A stretch of 64,000 nt of DNA. Origin: Mycolicibacter sinensis (GTDB lineage Bacteria > Actinomycetota > Actinomycetes > Mycobacteriales > Mycobacteriaceae). Location of the stretch: the NCBI RefSeq assembly GCF_001667375.1, contig NZ_LZIN01000031.1:18798-82797 (forward strand), in the 5' to 3' direction. Numbering within the stretch: position 1 is the stretch's first letter; each line of letters begins with the position of its first letter. Made by a program: the position numbers and the translations under genes. Of this stretch, positions 56,712-64,000 are shown in pieces. The notes under the pieces were generated by a model. The model did not search any database, had not been told where the DNA came from, and saw nothing but the letters and a program-made list of their open reading frames with translations.

Positions 56712-57496
56712 GTGAGGCGGCCGTTCTCGTCGAGCGGCGCGGCAACGTACAGCTGATCACGATCAACCGGCCTGAGGCCCGCAACGCGATCAACGGCGCG
56801 GTCAGCGCCGGCATCGGCGACGCCCTGGCGCAGGCGCAGGACGACGATGAGGTGCGCGCGGTGGTGCTCACCGGCGCCGGCGACAAATCGTTCAGTGCCG
56901 GAGCCGATCTCAAGGCGATCGCCAACCGGGAGAACATCTACCACCCCGACCACCCGGAGTGGGGTTTCGCCGGCTACGTGCAGCACTTCATCGACAAGCC
57001 GACCATCGCGGCCGTCAACGGCACCGCGCTGGGCGGCGGCACCGAGATCGCACTGGCCAGCGACCTGGTGGTCGCCGAACAGCGCGCTCAGTTCGGGCTG
57101 CCCGAGGTCAAACGCGGCCTGCTCGCCGGTGCCGGCGGGGTATTCCGCATCATCGATCAACTTCCCCGCAAGATCGCCCTGGAGCTGCTCTACACCGGGG
57201 AGTCGATCTCGGCCGCCGAGGCCGGCCGCTGGGGACTGGTCAACCGGGTGGTCGATGACGGCGGGGCACTGCAAGCCGCCCTGGAACTCGCCGAACAGAT
57301 CACCGGCAACGCGCCGCTGTCGGTGCGGGCCACCAAGCGGATTGCCTACGGCGTCGAGGACGGGGCCATCCCCGGCGAGGTGGCCGACTGGGCCCGAACC
57401 GGCCGGGAGTTCAGCGCGCTGCTGCGCTCCGAGGACGCCAAGGAGGGTCCGCGGGCGTTCGCCGAGAAGCGCGCCCCGGTGTGGAAGGCGCGTTGA
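56708..57496 (+). CDS. Enoyl-CoA hydratase (crotonase)
   Basis: A 262-aa crotonase: VQLITINRPEARNAINGAVS, VVLTGAGDKSFSAGADLKAI (oxyanion hole) and KPTIAAVNGTALGGGTEIAL (second oxyanion, GGG), then FGLPEVKRGLLAGAGGVFRI, with Glu at the catalytic base position of PEV. It should hydrate an enoyl-CoA and pass it towards the thiolase. GTG overlaps the thiolase stop, so both are made together. The next gene starts within or just after its stop. Confidence 0.92.
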   Translation: MSEAAVLVERRGNVQLITINRPEARNAINGAVSAGIGDALAQAQDDDEVRAVVLTGAGDKSFSAGADLKAIANRENIYHPDHPEWGFAGYVQHFIDKPTIAAVNGTALGGGTEIALASDLVVAEQRAQFGLPEVKRGLLAGAGGVFRIIDQLPRKIALELLYTGESISAAEAGRWGLVNRVVDDGGALQAALELAEQITGNAPLSVRATKRIAYGVEDGAIPGEVADWARTGREFSALLRSEDAKEGPRAFAEKRAPVWKAR

Positions 57497-57501
57497 GCGA
57501 C

Positions 57502-58020
57502 GTGCCCGAGCCGCTGATCATTCCCATTAGTGGTCGTGCCCCGCAGCTGCACCCGGAGTCGTGGGTGGCGCCGAATGCCAGCCTGATCGGGCAGGTCCAC
57601 CTGGCCGCTCGAGCCAGTGTCTGGTATTCGGCGACGCTGCGCGCCGAGGTGGAGCCCATCGAGATCGGTGTGGACACCAACATTCAGGATGGGGTGACCG
57701 TCCACGTCGACAAGGAGTTCCCCGCGCGGGTGGGCTCCCGGGTCAGCGTCGGGCACAACGCGGTGTTGCACGGCTGCACCATCGAGGACGACTCCCTGAT
57801 CGGGATGGGCGCGATCATCCTCAACGGTGCCGTGGTGGGTGCCGGCTCCCTGATCGCGGCCGGCGCCGTCATCCCGCAGGGCATGGTGGTGCCGCCCCGA
57901 TCACTGGTGTCCGGGGTGCCGGGCCGGGTACGACGGGAGCTCAGCGAGGCCGAAATCCGCAATAACCGGCACAACGCCGCGGCCTACCGCCGGCTGATCG
58001 AAGTCCACCGGGCGAACTGA
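57502..58020 (+). CDS. Gamma-class carbonic anhydrase-like hexapeptide protein
   Basis: A 172-aa left-handed beta-helix protein with hexapeptide repeats (ASLIGQVHLAARASVWYSAT, IGVDTNIQDGVTVHVDKEF). Metal-site histidines are VHVDK and GHNAVLHGC, as in gamma carbonic anhydrase/CaiE/PaaY proteins. PaaY-type members act as thioesterases beside CoA pathways, which fits its place after the crotonase. The start is GTG 57502 or TTG 57493 (TTGA overlap with the previous stop). Confidence 0.85.
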   Translation: MPEPLIIPISGRAPQLHPESWVAPNASLIGQVHLAARASVWYSATLRAEVEPIEIGVDTNIQDGVTVHVDKEFPARVGSRVSVGHNAVLHGCTIEDDSLIGMGAIILNGAVVGAGSLIAAGAVIPQGMVVPPRSLVSGVPGRVRRELSEAEIRNNRHNAAAYRRLIEVHRAN

Positions 58021-58065
58021 CGCAATCAGGCCACCGACTGCCGTTCGGCCGCTAGGTTTTGGGTC

Positions 58066-58785
58066 ATGACCCAGACCAGTTCGGCCCGGCCCGGCCTGCT
58101 GCGCGAGTTCACCGATATTTTCACCAAAGTCTCCGCGCCGTATCACGAGCCGCGGTCCGTCGTGCATCGTCGTCGTGTCGTGGTCGCGGTGGTGGTGCTG
58201 CTCGGGGCCGCCGTCCTGGCGTCGATGCACACCAAGAACCCGGGCGACGCGGCGTTCTACTGGCTGTCGCTGGCCCTGGCAGCGGTCTGGTCGGTGGGGG
58301 CGGTCGTGGCCGGCCCGCTGCACCTGGGCGTGGTGCGCTTCCGCGGCCGCTACGAGCGGCCGGTGTTCACCGGCACCGGTGTCGGCTTGGTGCTCGGCGG
58401 GGTGTTCCTGCTCGGCGGGCTGGCGGTGCAGCAGATACCGCCGCTGGCCGACCAGGTGATCGCGATCCTCGACTACACCACGCAGGTGTCCTGGCGGCTG
58501 GTGGTGTTGATCGCCATCGTCAATGCGGTCGCCGAGGAGATGTTCTTCCGCGGTGCGCTGTTCAGTGCGTTCGGCCGCCGCTACCCGCTGGTGTTGTCGA
58601 CGCTGCTCTACATCGCGGCGATGATGGCCGCCGGCAACCTGATGATCGGTGTGGCCGCGCTGGTGCTCGGCACCGTCTGCGCGATCGAGCGCCGGGCCAC
58701 CGGCGGCGTGCTGGCCCCGGTGCTGACGCATCTGGTGTGGGGGCTGATGATGGTGCTCGCGCTGCCGCCGATCTTCGGCAGGTAG
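58066..58785 (+). CDS. CPBP-family intramembrane metalloprotease
   Basis: A 239-aa membrane protein with about six helices. [20 protein letters not shown] contains the EExxxR motif of the CPBP (Abi/CAAX) family at about residues 156-162, and [20 protein letters not shown] holds the second His motif. The first about 45 residues are basic and cytoplasmic. Substrate unknown. M. tuberculosis has an integral membrane protein (Rv1140) at this position. Confidence 0.85.
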   Translation: MTQTSSARPGLLREFTDIFTKVSAPYHEPRSVVHRRRVVVAVVVLLGAAVLASMHTKNPGDAAFYWLSLALAAVWSVGAVVAGPLHLGVVRFRGRYERPVFTGTGVGLVLGGVFLLGGLAVQQIPPLADQVIAILDYTTQVSWRLVVLIAIVNAVAEEMFFRGALFSAFGRRYPLVLSTLLYIAAMMAAGNLMIGVAALVLGTVCAIERRATGGVLAPVLTHLVWGLMMVLALPPIFGR

Positions 58786-58789
58786 CCGC

Positions 58790-59599
58790 TCAGAAGTCGG
58801 TGAACTTCGGCGTGCGCCGGTCCTGAAATGCGCGGGTGCCCTCGCGGAAGTCGTGGGCGTTCAACAGAATCGACTGGCCGACGTATTCGCGGTCCAGCGT
58901 CGCGTCCAGCTCGGTCAGCGTCGCGGCGTTGATGGCGTGCTTGGTCTTGGCGAAGGCCGCCGCCGGCCCCGCCAGCAGCCCGGCCAGCACCTTGTCCACC
59001 TCGGCGTCGAAGTCCTCGGCCGGGTACACCGCGCTGATCAAGCCCCACTCCAAAGCCTCGGCGGCCGGCAGCCGTTCGGCCAGCAGCGCCAGCCGCATGG
59101 CGCGGATCCGGCCGATCGCCGCGGCGACCAGCGCCGAGGCGCCACCGTCGGGCATCAGGCCAATCTTGGTGAACGCCAACAGGAAAAACGCTTTGTCCGA
59201 CGCCAGCACCAGGTCGCAGGCCAAAGCAAGCGACACCCCGACACCGGCGGCCGGGCCCTGCACCACGGCCACCACCGGTCGCGGCAGCGCGGCGATCGCC
59301 CGGATGGCGCGGTTGGCCTCGACGATGATCTCCGTCGGCACGCCGTCCGATGCGTCCTCGGCGCTGATCCCGGCGCCGGAGCTGAACCCGCGGCCGGCCC
59401 CGCCGAGCCGCACTGCGCGCACCCGCGGATCGCGGGCGGCGCCCTCCATGGCGTCGGCGATACCGGCCAGCACGCCGGTGGTCAGCGAGTTGAGGCTGTC
59501 CGGGCGGTCGATGGTCACCGAGAGCACCCCGTCGGCCAAAGTCACGGACAGGCCCTCCACTGGGGCCAGGGTGTCGATGCCGGAGTCGATTGTCGTCAT
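58790..59599 (-). CDS. Enoyl-CoA hydratase/isomerase (EchA10/11-like)
   Basis: A 269-aa crotonase: [37 protein letters not shown] (oxyanion hole) and [20 protein letters not shown], then [20 protein letters not shown], where Asp takes the place of the usual Glu, as in several isomerase-type crotonases. The C-terminal block [20 protein letters not shown] is standard. It is convergent with the CPBP gene and divergent from mcr, the arrangement of echA10/echA11 and mcr in M. tuberculosis. Confidence 0.87.
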   Translation of the reverse strand: MTTIDSGIDTLAPVEGLSVTLADGVLSVTIDRPDSLNSLTTGVLAGIADAMEGAARDPRVRAVRLGGAGRGFSSGAGISAEDASDGVPTEIIVEANRAIRAIAALPRPVVAVVQGPAAGVGVSLALACDLVLASDKAFFLLAFTKIGLMPDGGASALVAAAIGRIRAMRLALLAERLPAAEALEWGLISAVYPAEDFDAEVDKVLAGLLAGPAAAFAKTKHAINAATLTELDATLDREYVGQSILLNAHDFREGTRAFQDRRTPKFTDF

Positions 59600-59650
59600 G
59601 ACCCTCACCTTAGGATGCACATCACAGGTGCAGACGACGAGGAGGCAGAC

Positions 59651-60736
59651 ATGGCGGGACCACTGGCGGGGCTGCGGGTCATCGAACTCGCCGGGATCGG
59701 ACCGGGGCCGCACGCGGCGATGATTCTCGGCGACCTGGGTGCCGACGTGGTTCGGGTGGACCGCCCGCCGAAATTCGGTGGTGGCGCGCCGAAGGACACT
59801 ATGCTGCGCAACCGGCGGTCGGTGACCGCCGACCTGAAGTCGCCGGAGGGCCGCGACCTGGTGCTCGCCCTGGTCGCCAAGGCCGACGTGCTGATCGAGG
59901 GCTTCCGCCCCGGCGTCACCGAGCGGCTCGGCCTGGGGCCGGAGGACTGCGCCAAGGTCAACGACAAGCTCATCTACGGTCGAATGACCGGCTGGGGGCA
60001 GACCGGACCGCGCGCACTGCAGGCCGGTCACGACATCAACTACATCTCGCTCAACGGCGCCCTGCACTCGATCGGCCGCGCGGGGGAGCGCCCGGTGCCG
60101 CCGCTGAACCTGGTCGGCGATTTCGGTGGCGGATCGATGTTCCTGCTAGTCGGCATCTTGTCGGCGTTGTGGGAGCGGCAGAGCTCCGGCAAGGGGCAGG
60201 TGATCGACGCGGCCATGGTCGACGGCTCGAGCATGCTCGGGGCGATGATGTGGAGCTTCCGTGCCCAAGGCATGTGGAGCGACGAGCGCGGCGTCAACAT
60301 GCTCGACACCGGCGCCCCCTACTACGACACCTACGAGTGCGCCGACGGCCGTTACGTCTCGGTGGGATCGATCGAGCCGCAGTTCTTCGCCGAACTGTTG
60401 GCCAAGCTGGGCCTGAACCCGACCGAGGTGCCGGAGCAGAACGACAAGAGCCGCTGGCCGGAGCTGCGTGAGGTGTTCACCGCCGCGTTCGCGGCGCACG
60501 ACCGGGACCACTGGGCCAAGGTGTTCGCCGACTCCGACGCCTGCGTCGCACCGGTCCTGGCCTTCAATGAGGTCCTCTCGGACCCGCATGTCGCCGAGCG
60601 GGACACCTTCTACGAGGCCGACGGTTCCCTGCAGCCCATGCCGGCGCCGCGGTTCTCCCGCAGCGTCCCCGACGTCCCGACGCCGCCCGCGGTACTGGGG
60701 GCCGACAACGACACCATCCTGAGCGACTGGGTATAG
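59651..60736 (+). CDS. mcr: Alpha-methylacyl-CoA racemase
   Basis: A 361-aa class III CoA-transferase fold enzyme that interconverts (2R)- and (2S)-methylacyl-CoA, needed to degrade branched chains such as sterol side chains. [20 protein letters not shown] is the family start. Catalytic His127 is in [13 protein letters not shown] and Asp157 in [12 protein letters not shown], matching His126 and Asp156 of M. tuberculosis MCR, and [20 protein letters not shown] gives the conserved Glu. Followed by the HSD10-like SDR as in M. tuberculosis (Rv1143-Rv1144). Confidence 0.95.
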   Translation: MAGPLAGLRVIELAGIGPGPHAAMILGDLGADVVRVDRPPKFGGGAPKDTMLRNRRSVTADLKSPEGRDLVLALVAKADVLIEGFRPGVTERLGLGPEDCAKVNDKLIYGRMTGWGQTGPRALQAGHDINYISLNGALHSIGRAGERPVPPLNLVGDFGGGSMFLLVGILSALWERQSSGKGQVIDAAMVDGSSMLGAMMWSFRAQGMWSDERGVNMLDTGAPYYDTYECADGRYVSVGSIEPQFFAELLAKLGLNPTEVPEQNDKSRWPELREVFTAAFAAHDRDHWAKVFADSDACVAPVLAFNEVLSDPHVAERDTFYEADGSLQPMPAPRFSRSVPDVPTPPAVLGADNDTILSDWV

Positions 60737-60758
60737 TCCCGACCAACCGGCTGGTTGG
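60732..60758 (+). promoter_or_regulatory. Promoter and operator-like repeat before the HSD10-like SDR
   Basis: TATAGT (60732-60737) fits a -10 and includes the mcr stop codon. Just downstream, CCAACC-GGCT-GGTTGG (60743-60758) is a perfect inverted repeat of TetR-operator type. This suggests a regulated promoter inside the mcr-SDR junction; the regulator is not local. Confidence 0.5.
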
Positions 60759-60777
60759 TTGACGAAGGGATGACACG

Positions 60778-61530
60778 GTGCAGATCAAGGATGCGGTGGC
60801 AGTCGTCACCGGCGGTGCCTCTGGGCTCGGTTTGGCGACGACGAAACGCCTGCTCGACGCCGGCGCGCAGGTGGTGGTGATCGACCTGCGCGGCGCCGAC
60901 GCCGTGGCGGAGTTGGGGGACCGGGCCCGGTTCGCCGAGGCCAACGTCACCGACCCCGAGGCGGTCACCGCGGCGCTGGATGTCGCTGAGTCGTTGGGGC
61001 CGTTGCGAATCAACGTCAACTGCGCGGGCATCGGCAACGCGATCAAGACGCTGAGCAAAAACGGCGCTTTCCCGATCGAGGAGTTCACCAAGGTGGTGCA
61101 GGTGAACCTGATCGGCACCTTCAACGTGCTGCGGCTGGCCGCCGAGCGCATCGCCAAGACCGAACCGGTCGGTGAGGAGCGCGGCGTCATCATCAACACC
61201 GCCTCGGTGGCCGCGTTCGACGGTCAGATCGGCCAGGCCGCCTATTCGGCGTCCAAGGGCGGCGTGGTCGGCATGACCCTGCCGATCGCGCGGGACCTGT
61301 CCCGCGACCTGATCCGGGTCTGCACCATTGCCCCGGGACTGTTCAAGACCCCGCTGCTGGGTTCGCTGCCCGAGGAGGCGCAGCGTTCGCTCGGCGGGCA
61401 GGTGCCGCACCCGGCCCGGCTCGGTGACCCCGACGAGTACGGCGCGCTGGCCGAGCACATCATTGAGAATCCGATGCTCAACGGCGAGGTGATCCGCCTC
61501 GACGGCGCGATCCGGATGGCACCGCGATGA
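60778..61530 (+). CDS. 3-hydroxyacyl-CoA dehydrogenase, SDR (HSD17B10-like)
   Basis: A 250-aa [23 protein letters not shown] and [20 protein letters not shown], then [18 protein letters not shown], which is typical of type 10 hydroxysteroid/2-methyl-3-hydroxyacyl-CoA dehydrogenases. [20 protein letters not shown] gives the Ser and Tyr of YSASKGG, and [16 protein letters not shown] completes the fold. It should oxidise the 3-hydroxyacyl-CoA made by the crotonases. GTG start. Rv1144 is the probable orthologue. Confidence 0.93.
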   Translation: MQIKDAVAVVTGGASGLGLATTKRLLDAGAQVVVIDLRGADAVAELGDRARFAEANVTDPEAVTAALDVAESLGPLRINVNCAGIGNAIKTLSKNGAFPIEEFTKVVQVNLIGTFNVLRLAAERIAKTEPVGEERGVIINTASVAAFDGQIGQAAYSASKGGVVGMTLPIARDLSRDLIRVCTIAPGLFKTPLLGSLPEEAQRSLGGQVPHPARLGDPDEYGALAEHIIENPMLNGEVIRLDGAIRMAPR

Positions 61531-61552
61531 GCGCTTGCGCGAAGAGCATTAA

Positions 61553-62569
<1,017 letters not shown>

Positions 62570-62599
62570 CGGCGGTCCAGAGCCGGCACGACGAGCTAC

Positions 62600-62665
62600 A
62601 ACGCCGAACGTGCAGCTGTTGCGAAACACCGGTGGTTCTTTCGCAGTGGTTGCACGCTCGGCGTT
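62600..62665. repeat. Dispersed palindromic element, copy 2
   Basis: Outer arms AACGCCGAACGTGCA (62600-62614) and TGCACGCTCGGCGTT (62651-62665) pair at 14 of 15 positions; inner arms TTGCGAAA (62619-62626) and TTTCGCAG (62639-62646) pair with one wobble. Same layout and arm sequence as copy 1 at 21387-21448. It lies 31 bp after the nitronate monooxygenase stop. The following about 200 bp (62666-62868) hold no gene I can support. Confidence 0.85.
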
Positions 62666-62868
62666 GTCATTTGAAGCGGTGCGCTCGACGATGTCGGCGA
62701 GCTTGCTGAGCGGCCACGCGACTGGAGCTGCGACGCGGACGTCGAGCGGCTCAAACCTGAATGCAAGAGAAATGGATGACTCACGGATCGCGGACTGCCC
62801 GGATGCGGGCGGCCGCCGTCGCGCAATGGCGCGATAGTGAAAGGCGCCGCGGCCGCGGCGCCCGTCAC

Positions 62869-62994
62869 TCAACTGGCCAGCGGATGCCAGTCGTCGAGCT
62901 GCTCGGAGGTGTCGCCTTCGACCAGGACATCGCCGTGGTACAGGGCCTCGAAGTCGACCTTGATGACGTCGGAACTTGAGTCGTCGATCCACAT
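62869..62994 (-). CDS. Small acidic protein, 41 aa, function unknown
   Basis: Reads MWIDDSSSDVIKVDFEALYH then GDVLVEGDTSEQLDDWHPLA and a final Ser. Strongly acidic, no membrane helix. A TACGCT -10 hexamer (63002-63007) ends 7 nt before the ATG, giving a probable leaderless transcript. Balanced amino-acid use and regular high-GC codon third positions suggest real coding; I recall similar short actinobacterial proteins but no function. It is divergent from the methyltransferase gene. Confidence 0.65.
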   Translation of the reverse strand: MWIDDSSSDVIKVDFEALYHGDVLVEGDTSEQLDDWHPLAS

Positions 62995-63059
62995 GACACT
63001 GAGCGTATGGGTCACTATTAAGGGATCATTGAGTCACGTTTCGGGAAACTGTGGCAAAA

Positions 63060-63073
63060 CTACCGGTCGGTAG
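63060..63073. promoter_or_regulatory. Inverted repeat between the 41-aa gene and the methyltransferase
   Basis: CTACCG-GT-CGGTAG, 6-bp arms, lies in the 168-bp gap between divergent genes, 90 bp before the methyltransferase ATG. The sequence type (taccGGTCGGTA) is like TetR operators, but no cognate regulator is near. The rest of the gap holds the two leaderless -10 elements. Confidence 0.45.
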
Positions 63074-63162
63074 GGTTTGCCGGCTTTCTGGGCTGGGACG
63101 GGTCCCCGGGGGCGGTGCGCTGAGGCGATCGGGTCACGGCGGCAGGACGCTAGGGTGGCCCC

Positions 63163-63801
63163 ATGACATCACCTTCGACCTTGGACAACCCGCTGTTCGC
63201 CCGGATCTGGACGTTCATGTCGAGCCGCGAGACCGACTGGCTGCGGGACCGGCGCCGGGAGAACCTGGAAGGCCTGTCCGGGCGGGTGCTGGAGGTCGGG
63301 GCGGGCACCGGAAGCAACTTCGCGTTCTATCCCGAGACCGTCACCGAGGTTGTCGCCCCCGAGCCGGAGTCGCGGCTGCGGGAGGCCGCCGGTCAAGCGG
63401 CGGCCGCGGCGCCGGTGCCGGTGAGCGTCGTGGCCAGCACCGTCGAGGCGTTGGATGCCGGCGAACCGTTCGATGCGATCGTGTGCTCCCTGGTGTTGTG
63501 CTCGGTCGAGCAGCCCCGCGAGGTGCTGCGCCAACTGCTCGCGTTGCTCAAGCCCGGCGGAGAGCTGCGCTATTTCGAGCACGTCGCCAGCGCCGGGGCG
63601 CGGGGCGGGCTGCAGCGACTGGCCGACGCCACGTTCTGGCCGAAGCTGTTCGGGAATTGTCATACCCACCGCGACACCGAGCAGATGATCACCGACGCCG
63701 GCTTCACCGTCGGGACATCCCGGCGCGGCCATCAGTTTCCGGCGTGGGCGCCGGTACCGGTGTCGGAGTTCGCGCTGGGTCGTGCCAACCGCCCGGCCTG
63801 A
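63163..63801 (+). CDS. Class I SAM-dependent methyltransferase
   Basis: A 212-aa methyltransferase: GRVLEVGAGTGSNFAFYPET (motif I, E/DxGxGxG), VVAPEPESRLREAAG (acidic loop at strand 2), FDAIVCSLVLCSVEQPREVL (motif post II) and LLKPGGELRYFEHVASAGAR (motif III). FGNCHTHRDTEQMITDAGFT suits a UbiE/Rv1147-type small-molecule or lipid methyltransferase. TAGGGT (63151-63156) ends 6 nt before the ATG, a leaderless arrangement. Confidence 0.9.
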   Translation: MTSPSTLDNPLFARIWTFMSSRETDWLRDRRRENLEGLSGRVLEVGAGTGSNFAFYPETVTEVVAPEPESRLREAAGQAAAAAPVPVSVVASTVEALDAGEPFDAIVCSLVLCSVEQPREVLRQLLALLKPGGELRYFEHVASAGARGGLQRLADATFWPKLFGNCHTHRDTEQMITDAGFTVGTSRRGHQFPAWAPVPVSEFALGRANRPA

Positions 63802-63807
63802 GCCGCG

Positions 63808-64000
63808 TTAACCCAACAGCGAGGGCAGTCGCTGCAGCAAGCCGGGTAATGCCGCCGAGGCGGTGTCGCGGATGCTCACCGTGGCTCTGGCGGACAGCGG
63901 CGTCGCTTCGGGGTTGACCTCGATGACGGTCTTGCGCTGCTCCAGTGCCAGCTCGGGCAGGCTGGCCGCCGGATAGACCACCGCAGAGGTTCCCACCACG
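63808..64000 (-). CDS. cobB: NAD-dependent protein deacylase (sirtuin), C-terminal fragment cut by window edge
   Basis: The visible 63 codons read [20 protein letters not shown], then [20 protein letters not shown] and a tail ending [10 protein letters not shown]. These are the last Sir2 motifs: GTSxxVYPA (NAD ribose contact) and the INxxxTxLT-like VNPEATPL with adenine contacts. The catalytic His and zinc fingers lie beyond the window. Sirtuins of this class remove acyl groups from lysines, including of acetyl-CoA synthetase. Rv1151c is the expected orthologue. Confidence 0.9.
   Translation of the reverse strand, partial: VVGTSAVVYPAASLPELALEQRKTVIEVNPEATPLSARATVSIRDTASAALPGLLQRLPSLLG

Noticed and set aside
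58853..59650. Upstream extension of the mcr frame opposite the crotonase
   Set aside because: No CaiB/Mcr similarity before ATG 59651, and the crotonase is clear on the other strand.
62666..62868. Short frames between the palindrome and the 41-aa gene
   Set aside because: Ser/Arg-rich translations, part of the palindrome in one case, no start signals; treated as non-coding.

Overview
The window is GC-rich, gene-dense DNA with many GTG starts and 4-nt ATGA/GTGA overlaps. Its core genes point to a non-tuberculous Mycobacterium (Mycolicibacterium-like): xseA, the Rv1109c-type protein, ispH, ychF, the EphC/Rv1125-like pair, a DUF3556 (Rv1132-like) protein, metE, mcr with its neighbouring SDR, and cobB. 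As I recall the M. tuberculosis map, these lie in the same order between about Rv1108c and Rv1151c. A complete mce locus, an arr gene and a mycofactocin-coupled SDR fit the same assignment. No rRNA, tRNA, CRISPR array or transposase was seen.

Layout. (1) 1-4570: core block xseA-Rv1109c-like / ispH / membrane protein / ychF. (2) 4576-8922: small accessory genes: arr (rifamycin ADP-ribosyltransferase), VOC protein, mazEF, OsmC, a LysR remnant, an ABM monooxygenase, an NlpC/P60-like protein. (3) 8929-14269: class III cyclase, two alpha/beta hydrolases, two orphan Mce-associated proteins, an acyltransferase-like protein, DoxX. (4) 14375-18811: a prpD gene that has lost its 5' third, with prpC missing, then a DUF3556 membrane protein behind a KstR-type box, and a GntR/sterol-desaturase pair. 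(5) 18835-24138: ECF41-type sigma factor with a matching promoter, DUF1059 and DUF1801 genes, enoyl-CoA hydratase, metE behind a cobalamin riboswitch. (6) about 24139-55475: a roughly 31-kb accessory island inserted, relative to M. tuberculosis, between metE and the thiolase/hydratase pair. (7) 55566-64000: thiolase, two crotonases, gamma-carbonic-anhydrase-like protein, CPBP protease, mcr, HSD10-like SDR, nitronate monooxygenase, methyltransferase, cobB.

The island looks like one regulon. It holds a full yrbEAB-mceABCDEF importer operon with two accessory proteins, three cytochromes P450, four SDRs, an LLM flavin monooxygenase, a DapB-like dehydrogenase, an amidohydrolase, an aldehyde dehydrogenase, two AveC-family membrane proteins (one coupled to a 30-aa membrane microprotein), a MoxR-type AAA+ ATPase with a VWA partner, and a solute-binding-protein homologue with no signal peptide. 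A tandem-TetR protein, the architecture known from Mce3R, lies inside it. A 16-bp asymmetric motif, GGAACANATATTNGGT, occurs six times, each at the head of a transcription unit and mostly overlapping a clear TTGAC-N17-TAnnnT promoter. One copy sits inside a bidirectional promoter.

Inferred role: uptake of a hydrophobic substrate by the Mce system, oxidation by P450s and flavin enzyme, dehydrogenation by SDRs and ALDH, then beta-oxidation by the thiolase, crotonases and Mcr. The substrate is not visible from the sequence. The AAA+/VWA + cytosolic binding protein + AveC group has no described function that I know of and is the best candidate for an undescribed system.
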